A DNA stretch of 23,615 nucleotides from a virus, in the IMG/VR virus record IMGVR_UViG_3300007280_000270, positions 1 through 23,615 of that record, one strand, 5' to 3'. Both the position numbers and the translations under genes were made by a program. Positions 15,300-21,371 of the stretch are shown here, piece by piece. Every line of letters begins with the position of its first letter. The first letter of the stretch is position 1. The notes under the pieces were generated by a model that was not told where the DNA came from, made no database searches, and worked only from the letters and a program-made list of their open reading frames with translations.

Positions 15300-18295
15300 T
15301 ATGCTATACTCATACTTGTTACGGAGTCACCAGAATCTAATCCGATCCTCACTAATATTTGATTACCAAATGCTCCTGTACCATTTTGGTCACCAAGAGT
15401 AAATGTAAAGTCTTCGTTTGAATATGTAGTGCCATCTACTACTATATCACCAGATGTGAAAGCACATCCATCTGAACCGTTACCACCAGCAGTTGTATTT
15501 GCTCCTGGTGTACCTGAACCAGCATATGCTGCTGAACAGTTTAACCATCCATTTGAATCTGAAGTATCATCGATAGCAGTATTTGGTGCTGCTATTTGCA
15601 TTGATGAAACTTTACCAGACATTGTCAATGTAAAGTTAGCCATTGCTGATCTTCTGAATGCAAATGTAAAGTATTGTCTTCCTGACCTGCCAGTATTTAG
15701 GTCTGGACCTACTGGTAGATAACCAGATGATAAGTCTTGTGTATAGTGTTTCAATGTTCCAAATCTAACTACTGCTTCGTCTGTGCCTGCTATTGTTTGA
15801 GCACCTGACCAAGCATTACCTGTGTAGTAGTTTGTAGAATTACTGAATGATGGATTGGCACCACTAAGTCCATGTATTCTTTTTCCATCATCGTCATAGG
15901 TTGCACCTAATGAATCTGAAACAGATATAAGGTCTTCTCTTACACCAGATGAATGACCATTGTATGCTTGTATTTGTGTATTGGCCATTTGTATAGTTGA
16001 ACCATTACCATTAACATTCTTAACATAGATACCAAATCCTTCTACATTTCTACCACCACCTGCAACATTAATCTGGAATGTTTCTAATGTTACGTTTGCA
16101 GATAGACCTGTGTTTGCTTTTGGATAACCACTATTAAGAGTTGATGCTGGGAATGCCTGTGCATATGTCTTACTTTGTGAATTGATTGCACCACCACTAT
16201 CACTTTCAGTATTAGTACCACTTACTATTTGAACTGGTGATGTTGTATTTCTATATGTTTGACCTGCAACATTAGATACTAACACACCTGCAACATTCAA
16301 TACTGCATCGTTAGTATAGTATGGTATACCAGAAACATATGCTAATGTTCCTGCTGAGTTTTGAGTAACTGTTGTGCTTGTACAATTGACAACCGCTGTT
16401 CCAGTTAAACTATCTTCCATGAATTGTACTACTGCTGTATTACCAGTTGTACTATGACTCATCATAAATGTATGAGCACCTGGAGATAATGTAGACTTAG
16501 ATATTCTAGCTTTTAGACCAGCATATAAACCTGGAGCATATATTCTTTGTCCAGCAGATACACTTGATCCACTTGCATTAAAGTTATAGAAGTCTACGTC
16601 TGAGTGAAGGACCAAACCACCAGATGTAGAAACATTGTTGCTACTTGATAGAGTTATTGATCCATCTTCTGATCCATCTACATACGCTTTTAGCACACCT
16701 GCATCACCGTTGTAGAATGGTGTAGAGTTTGCAGTCCCCGATGTTGTTCGAGTACCAGCTCCAGTATATCTTGTACAAGTATCACCTGCTGATAATGTTG
16801 TTACACCGCTTGTGTGGTCTACAAACCCATGAGCCACTCTTACGTCCGATCCAGACGAACCGGTTGTTAATGTGATGTTTTTGCTTGATAAACCATTCGG
16901 GGCTGCAATGCCTGTATCGAAAATCTTTATTGTTCCAGTTGTTGAAACTGGTGTTGCACTTGGTGTTGCTGTTGCATGTGAATTGATAGAGAACGTAATT
17001 GTATTAGTTCCAGTACCTGTTCCACTTGTATATGTATGTGCTAACCTTGCACCTTGTGTACCACCAGCAACTGTTGTATTAGCAATAGCATCTGAATTAC
17101 CATCACCCCAGTTAGCATTAAATGTTGCTACAACATCGTTTGCATTTGTAGATGTGTTAAGTAGATATATTGCTTGGTTGATATTTGCTTCTGTAATAAC
17201 ACTGCCACCAGATGATGCATTATAGATCTGGAATGCTGCACCTGGATCTGCTGTGTATAGTGTAATTAAATCTGTTACCGAATGCGTTGCTGAATTACCA
17301 GATCCTTTTGCATTTGGATTTCTAGCTGTTACAGTAACGTCAAATGGTGAGTTAGTATTGTCTGTGTACGTATGAGATGGCGTACTATCAGTAGTGTTAT
17401 TAGTATATGAACCATCCCCCCAATTAATATCGTAGTGAGTAGCATTTCCTGTTACGTCCAATGTTAGTGTTGCTGTTAGTGGAGTACCACCTGTGTTTCC
17501 AGAAGTACAAGTTACTGTTATGTCTCTAACGTAATTATTTGTGTATACGTTATACATTACTTCGTTCAATATGTCAACTGAGTCAGCAATCTTAGTTGTG
17601 TTTGCTAATTCAATTGTTGCACCTTCTGCTGATGTTCCTTTACCGTTTGAATATGCTCCATCTGTTGGAGGTCCTATAACAATACTATTACCACCTAACT
17701 GTGCTTCAATATTATCAACGTATTGTTTTGTTGCTGCTTCCATTGCATTTGTCGGATCAGTACTTAGGGTCACAACATTAGTAAACAGATTCAAATATGT
17801 TTTATCTGATGATCCAAGTGTAAAGTTTCCATTTGATGATGGAATGATATGTGAGTTAACTGATGCACCAAGTGATATAGTATCACCACCATCACCAAGT
17901 TGTAATGATGCACCTCTTAGTACAATATCTCCATTAACTGTTAGTGTGTTAGATACTGTTACTGAATTTGTTATTGAAAGATCACCAGCAGTAATGTTAA
18001 CTGCATTGATGATGTTTGCTGTCTGTGTTCCGTCAGTTGTAATATTTAATGTCTTAATATTATCAACATAACCTGTAGCATTAGTTACAAGTGCAGCAGA
18101 GTTTGTTAGTGTGCCATTGGCATGACTTAGTTTACTACCAACCGATCCAGTATCGAGTACTTTGAATAAGTCTCCATTTGGATTACCAATGAATAAGCTG
18201 TTGGATGAATAGGAATAAGCTAATTCACCATTCGCAAGACTTGACGGAGTATCTTGAGTGGTACTTCGTTTTATTTGAATAATAGAATCAGACAC
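15299..18295 (-). CDS. Large tail fibre/adhesin with Mtd-like N-terminus and two PKD-like domains (998 aa)
   Basis: The start is GTG at 18295, sharing its G with the stop of the 82-aa gene (TAGTG), with a strong GGAGGA nine bases before. Residues 1-45 are the Mtd-like N-terminus (IIQIKRSTTQ, then LANGELAYSY). A beta region with AATKQYVDN near 187-195 follows. Two PKD-like domains occupy about 258-343 (WGDG 292-295, HTY 308-310) and about 345-460 (WGDG 396-399, HTY 420-422). The last 200 residues hold a Gly/Ser-rich module with FAFRRSAMANFTLTMSG and GWLNCSAAYAGSG, which I recall from other marine myovirus structural proteins. PKD domains mediate protein or glycan contacts, so surface adhesion is the likely role. 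Confidence 0.88.
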   Translation of the reverse strand: MSDSIIQIKRSTTQDTPSSLANGELAYSYSSNSLFIGNPNGDLFKVLDTGSVGSKLSHANGTLTNSAALVTNATGYVDNIKTLNITTDGTQTANIINAVNITAGDLSITNSVTVSNTLTVNGDIVLRGASLQLGDGGDTISLGASVNSHIIPSSNGNFTLGSSDKTYLNLFTNVVTLSTDPTNAMEAATKQYVDNIEAQLGGNSIVIGPPTDGAYSNGKGTSAEGATIELANTTKIADSVDILNEVMYNVYTNNYVRDITVTCTSGNTGGTPLTATLTLDVTGNATHYDINWGDGSYTNNTTDSTPSHTYTDNTNSPFDVTVTARNPNAKGSGNSATHSVTDLITLYTADPGAAFQIYNASSGGSVITEANINQAIYLLNTSTNANDVVATFNANWGDGNSDAIANTTVAGGTQGARLAHTYTSGTGTGTNTITFSINSHATATPSATPVSTTGTIKIFDTGIAAPNGLSSKNITLTTGSSGSDVRVAHGFVDHTSGVTTLSAGDTCTRYTGAGTRTTSGTANSTPFYNGDAGVLKAYVDGSEDGSITLSSSNNVSTSGGLVLHSDVDFYNFNASGSSVSAGQRIYAPGLYAGLKARISKSTLSPGAHTFMMSHSTTGNTAVVQFMEDSLTGTAVVNCTSTTVTQNSAGTLAYVSGIPYYTNDAVLNVAGVLVSNVAGQTYRNTTSPVQIVSGTNTESDSGGAINSQSKTYAQAFPASTLNSGYPKANTGLSANVTLETFQINVAGGGRNVEGFGIYVKNVNGNGSTIQMANTQIQAYNGHSSGVREDLISVSDSLGATYDDDGKRIHGLSGANPSFSNSTNYYTGNAWSGAQTIAGTDEAVVRFGTLKHYTQDLSSGYLPVGPDLNTGRSGRQYFTFAFRRSAMANFTLTMSGKVSSMQIAAPNTAIDDTSDSNGWLNCSAAYAGSGTPGANTTAGGNGSDGCAFTSGDIVVDGTTYSNEDFTFTLGDQNGTGAFGNQILVRIGLDSGDSVTSMSIA

Positions 18296-18543
18296 TAAAA
18301 TGTTCCTCCGTCTATATTAGGATTCTTCAAAACATAGTTATTTGAAGACGCTTCATATACTAATGTACCTCCGTCTACTAGAGTTGCATCATTGACGTCA
18401 TCTAGATCTGCTATGTTTGATTTACCTGACGCAGACGTTCTTAATGTTACAGGATCACCACCTTGGTTTCCACCAATGGATCCAGTTTGTCCAACATTAA
18501 CTTTTATTGATGTTGATTGATTGTTAAAAAGTGTATTTGCCAT
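18295..18543 (-). CDS. Small fibre-region protein ending DGGTF (82 aa)
   Basis: The product is 82 aa. A Gly/Asn-rich N-terminal half precedes ADLDDVNDATLVDGGTLVYE, a DLxDV...DGxxLVY phrase found in many phage fibre proteins. The ending is NIDGGTF, one of four such C-termini in this window. The start is coupled to the 109-aa gene by TAATG, and the stop to the 998-aa fibre by TAGTG. It is therefore probably co-translated with and structurally linked to the large fibre. No catalytic residue pattern is visible. Confidence 0.8.
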   Translation of the reverse strand: MANTLFNNQSTSIKVNVGQTGSIGGNQGGDPVTLRTSASGKSNIADLDDVNDATLVDGGTLVYEASSNNYVLKNPNIDGGTF

Positions 18544-18872
18544 TACTTGGTTACCTCCGGTGTGACTGTAACCATTCCTTCTAATATTCTACTCTTAACA
18601 GATGATGCATCTGTCAGCTCAACATCATATACATATCTGCCTGCTGATAAAGATGATGTTACAGAATTATTAAGGGAAAGCGTCAAAGTGCCATTGTTAT
18701 TGGCCAGGGCAGTTGTAAAGGCTGTTGAGTTAGAAGAGGAATAAGTTTTTCTGATTTGTGACGCAGCTGTCATGCCAGTTAAATCTAACTGTGCTCCTTC
18801 TGCGTTTGTTAATGATACTGTGGTAGCAAAATCTGTACCTTGATCAATTACGATATTGACTTTTGTTCCCAT
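18543..18872 (-). CDS. Small beta-sandwich virion protein, first gene of the fibre cluster (109 aa)
   Basis: The product is 109 aa: GTKVNIVIDQGTDFATTVSL, then LDLTGMTAASQIRKTYSSSN, then GRYVYDVELTDASSVKSRIL. The alternating hydrophobic pattern and short turns suggest one Ig-like beta sandwich. I recall similar proteins in marine T4-like phages, annotated only as structural or hypothetical. GGAG precedes the ATG by a normal distance. A late promoter octamer lies 39 bp upstream, making this the promoter-proximal gene of the fibre transcript. It is coupled to the next gene by TAATG. A baseplate or fibre adaptor role is inference. Confidence 0.82.
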   Translation of the reverse strand: MGTKVNIVIDQGTDFATTVSLTNAEGAQLDLTGMTAASQIRKTYSSSNSTAFTTALANNNGTLTLSLNNSVTSSLSAGRYVYDVELTDASSVKSRILEGMVTVTPEVTK

Positions 18873-18884
18873 CTATAACTCCAA

Positions 18885-18892
18885 TATAAATA
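18885..18892 (+). promoter_or_regulatory. Plus-strand T4-type late promoter for the lone plus gene
   Basis: TATAAATA on the plus strand, 50 bp before the ATG at 18943. With the next base C it forms a nine-base inverted repeat with the minus-strand octamer at 18910-18918, 16 bp away. The two promoters point toward each other, so each initial transcript would cross the other promoter. Confidence 0.55.
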
Positions 18893-18910
18893 CTATTATA
18901 AGTACCCTTG

Positions 18911-18918
18911 TATTTATA
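18911..18918 (-). promoter_or_regulatory. T4-type late promoter for the fibre cluster
   Basis: TATAAATA on the minus strand, 39 bp before the ATG of the 109-aa gene, the first of eight closely packed fibre genes. It faces the plus-strand octamer at 18885-18892. Confidence 0.65.
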
Positions 18919-18942
18919 ACACAAGTGACACGAGGATTAATT

Positions 18943-19287
18943 ATGAGACTAAGAACAGATTACAAATACGCACTAATCGATCAATTCCAAACCTATTGGA
19001 ATGCATTTGACAATACTGAAGAGTTTTACAGCGACATTATGGCAACTGATGAGAAACTTCTAAAGTATACTATTTCTAAAACTAAAAAAGTAAGAGGCAT
19101 CAAAGGCTTTGTCTCTAAGGTTATTTATTCCCAAAACGAATTGTGGATGATATATTATTGTGATTACAAGCCTGCGCTTGAGGCTATAGATAATATTGAC
19201 AAGAGCAATATTGTTGAACCCTTAGAGAAAAAAAGATATAATGTATCTAGTAGGATTGTGACGACTAAGAGAGTTCCCCACTTGTAA
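18943..19287 (+). CDS. Hypothetical protein, only plus-strand gene (114 aa)
   Basis: The product is 114 aa from ATG at 18943, with GAGG seven bases before; in-frame upstream codons to 18856 have no ribosome site and would cross the promoter region. It starts MRLRTDYKYALIDQFQTYWN and is rich in Y, K, D, I, with a basic C-terminus (KKRYNVSSRIVTTKRVPHL). Pattern: an N-terminal amphipathic helix, then KVRGIKGFVSKVIYSQNELW, which alternates as beta strands. I do not recognise the family. Its 3' end overlaps the oxygenase-like gene by 23 bp, tail to tail. It is the only gene against the general direction, suggesting a later insertion or separate control. Confidence 0.75.
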   Translation: MRLRTDYKYALIDQFQTYWNAFDNTEEFYSDIMATDEKLLKYTISKTKKVRGIKGFVSKVIYSQNELWMIYYCDYKPALEAIDNIDKSNIVEPLEKKRYNVSSRIVTTKRVPHL

Positions 19288-19984
19288 GTTCGTCAACAAT
19301 GTCTTCCCAGATAGCTGGGTCTTTAACTACAAAACCTAAAGTTATTCTTGGACCGCCATATGCTGCGTGCCACATAATTTTATTATGTTCTTGCTTTTCA
19401 CCATAATAACCAAGTTTGCAATGCCAACCATCTACGTCTTGTATATGAACTAAATGTTTATCTGGATCTGCTCTGAGAGAACCTTCTGGTTCATTTGAGC
19501 TGTCTATGTGACGCCAATAGCCAGAACCATCTGACCAAGTAAATAAACAATTGAAACCAGGTACGTTCCAATTAGTGTGCCATGCAATGTATCCATCTTC
19601 TGGATAAAACATTTTCAATGCACAGAATTTAAAACCAATTGCGTGACCTATTTCTTCATCTACCCAGTCACTTTTTTCTTTATACTTCTTCACCCATTCT
19701 TTTTCTTCGGGTGTTAAGCTATCATTGTTATCAAGTTGTTGTTGCATAGACATCATGTTGAGATCATAACCAAATGAATCTGGTGGAAATCCATTGTGTG
19801 ATTCTGCTGGTGTAGATTTCAAGCATTCTAACGATGCTGCATATTCAGGTCGGCCTTCTTTTATAAACTTGCCTTTACATTGCCAATTAGGTAAATTCTT
19901 ATCTGGTCTGTTTGCTAGGATCCAATCTTTATACTCATTTAAGGAGGTCAAGAGATCCGCAGGTAGGGTCAATATTTGTCTCAT
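19265..19984 (-). CDS. Probable 2OG-Fe(II) oxygenase-like protein (239 aa)
   Basis: The start chosen is ATG at 19984, with GAGGAAA eight bases before; longer in-frame starts lie deeper inside the glycosyltransferase gene. The product is 239 aa. YIAWHTNWN (H136, N138) is followed about 70 residues later by MWHAAYGGPRITLGF (H206, R213). This spacing and the distal H-x6-R-x-T/S-L pattern resemble the Fe(II) and 2-oxoglutarate binding residues of double-stranded beta-helix oxygenases. The second metal ligand, usually Asp or Glu, would be Asn here, so activity is uncertain. The substrate is unknown. It overlaps the glycosyltransferase gene by 50 bp, implying joint translation. The call is inference from motif shape. 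Confidence 0.6.
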   Translation of the reverse strand: MRQILTLPADLLTSLNEYKDWILANRPDKNLPNWQCKGKFIKEGRPEYAASLECLKSTPAESHNGFPPDSFGYDLNMMSMQQQLDNNDSLTPEEKEWVKKYKEKSDWVDEEIGHAIGFKFCALKMFYPEDGYIAWHTNWNVPGFNCLFTWSDGSGYWRHIDSSNEPEGSLRADPDKHLVHIQDVDGWHCKLGYYGEKQEHNKIMWHAAYGGPRITLGFVVKDPAIWEDIVDELTSGELS

Positions 19985-20810
19985 TATAAGTTTCCTCATG
20001 TACCAACTCAGGTGGTATCGTGTAATGAAATACAGCATACTCTTCGCCATATCTCAGTTCAGTTTCTCTGTAGCCTGTTACGTAATTGTACTTAGCGTCT
20101 TTAGGCATACGCTGAATGTTAATCTTTAAGTCTGGTTGTTCATGTAACACTCTCCAAAAAGCAAATGTGTCCCAGTATGCTAATGACCTTGGATATGGGT
20201 CAACACCAGACTTATCTCTTTGACCAGAACCATCAGTTGATTCATTATGGTTTCTGTAATATCTTAACCACTCCTTCCATAACTTCTGTGTACGTTCATT
20301 CTTTCTCCAAGTAAACATGCCACAGTGCCATCTGAATATATGAGCTTTACCGTCCAAATATAAATCAATATGTTCTTGGTCCCAATGGTTTAACTCTCTA
20401 GCCTCACCATTGTTTTGATGTTTGTCTTGAAACAAAACTACCTTAGCATTGTAAGGTCTGTTCTCAGACATCAAAACATCTACATCATCGCCAGCATTAT
20501 CAAGATGTTCCCAGACTTCTTCTATCTCATCAGAACAAACAAAGCTGTCTGCATCTAAGTATGTTGTATACTCAAATGGCGACATAGGCAATGCCCATAG
20601 CTTTGCTCTATTATGTACTGGTGCAGGAGTAAACAAATGATCAAACAAATGTCTGTCCTCATCCTTTATATACATCTCATGTGTAAAGAATGCTACTTGA
20701 GCATCCGGTACTTCATCTTTAAGACTCTTGATACACTCTACTGCGCCTGTATAAAACGACTTAGATAGAGTTGCTACTATTAAGTATCCTCTACTTTCCT
20801 TTGGAATCAT
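19935..20810 (-). CDS. GT-A fold glycosyltransferase (GT8-like)
   Basis: The product is 291 aa. The N-terminus is a Rossmann-like strand GYLIVATLSKSFYTGAVECI. Next comes RAKLWALPMSPFEYTTYLDA, with the metal-binding DAD motif at residues 86-88 (LDADSFV), the nucleotide-sugar site of GT-A enzymes. Later features are a conserved-looking HIFRWHCGMFTWRKN segment, YWDTFAFWRVL and a late His in AVFHYTIPP, a position that in GT8-like enzymes often completes the metal site. The acceptor is unknown: virion fibres, host lipopolysaccharide or modified DNA are possible. It overlaps the upstream 174-aa gene by 20 bp and the oxygenase-like gene by 50 bp, so the three form one unit. Confidence 0.85.
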   Translation of the reverse strand: MIPKESRGYLIVATLSKSFYTGAVECIKSLKDEVPDAQVAFFTHEMYIKDEDRHLFDHLFTPAPVHNRAKLWALPMSPFEYTTYLDADSFVCSDEIEEVWEHLDNAGDDVDVLMSENRPYNAKVVLFQDKHQNNGEARELNHWDQEHIDLYLDGKAHIFRWHCGMFTWRKNERTQKLWKEWLRYYRNHNESTDGSGQRDKSGVDPYPRSLAYWDTFAFWRVLHEQPDLKINIQRMPKDAKYNYVTGYRETELRYGEEYAVFHYTIPPELVHEETYNETNIDPTCGSLDLLK

Positions 20811-21315
20811 ATGACCTCAATATAGCTGCGATACCATATGCTTGAGCTTCGATGATGGTTTTACTTTTTCTGATAGCTCGTCTAAACTCTTTGTTACATT
20901 CTTCTTTAAGAGGTTCCAAAGCTAACATAGTTGTTTTCATTTCCCAGATATCTTCTCTGGCTTTACTATTTCTTGCCTGCTTTTCTTGTTCTTTTGCAGC
21001 TTCATTAGTTTTAGTTTCAATCTGAATCTGTCTGTTGGTATTGTGCTGAATCTCTTCTGGCCTGTATTGTTTCTCAATGTCTTTAAACAATGGATGGTTT
21101 GGATCAGCAGGAATACCTTTCTCCATATGTGCTGAACCATCTGGTCTAATTAACGTACAAGCAAGCTCAGTCTTGTCATTGTTTGTGTAATGTGGATATA
21201 CAATTCTTGGTAAAGTAGGATCTACTTCAAAGTCAGGTATAGAGGTACCTTTCCTTACCTCTGGTTCTGGCTTGTCTATAGTTACTCCTTCAGGAATTTT
21301 TGCTTCTCGATTCAT
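20791..21315 (-). CDS. Hypothetical helical protein, first gene of the accessory cassette (174 aa)
   Basis: The product is 174 aa. Residues 1-85 are proline-rich with short strands (DPTLPRIVYPHYTNND, then LACTLIRPDGSAHMEKGIPA). Residues 85-150 are a charged, glutamine-rich helix (TKTNEAAKEQEKQARNSKAR) likely to form a coiled coil. A C-terminal helix contains IIEAQAYGIAAILRSYDSKGK. I do not recognise a family. AAGGAAAC lies before the ATG, and the same AGGAAACTTATA context precedes the oxygenase-like start. It is the first gene after a sigma70-like promoter. Confidence 0.78.
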   Translation of the reverse strand: MNREAKIPEGVTIDKPEPEVRKGTSIPDFEVDPTLPRIVYPHYTNNDKTELACTLIRPDGSAHMEKGIPADPNHPLFKDIEKQYRPEEIQHNTNRQIQIETKTNEAAKEQEKQARNSKAREDIWEMKTTMLALEPLKEECNKEFRRAIRKSKTIIEAQAYGIAAILRSYDSKGK

Positions 21316-21339
21316 AATATAAGTTTCCTTTTGACCTGC

Positions 21340-21368
21340 ATTATACAGGCAATTAATTATAAAGTCAA
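21340..21368 (-). promoter_or_regulatory. Sigma70-like promoter of the accessory cassette
   Basis: On the minus strand, TTGACT (21368-21363) is separated by exactly 17 bp from TATAAT (21345-21340), a near-consensus sigma70 promoter. It lies in the 56-bp gap after the repeat-protein stop. The -10 box is 25 bp before the ATG at 21315, leaving a leader of about 18 nt that carries AAGGAAAC. This implies host-polymerase or early transcription, unlike the late-promoter genes around it. Confidence 0.7.
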
Positions 21369-21371
21369 CAG

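Noticed and set aside
16872-18071. Plus-strand ORFs of 117 and 176 aa opposite the 998-aa fibre
   Set aside because: They lie entirely antisense to a well-supported gene with recognisable domains and have no promoter or ribosome site of note.
18856-18879. TTGACT with TATAAC as a plus-strand sigma70 promoter
   Set aside because: The spacer is only 12 bp, and no good -10 box lies at 16-18 bp.
19985-20050. Longer oxygenase-like start within the glycosyltransferase gene
   Set aside because: The ATG at 19984 has GAGGAAA at proper distance; longer starts only increase the overlap.
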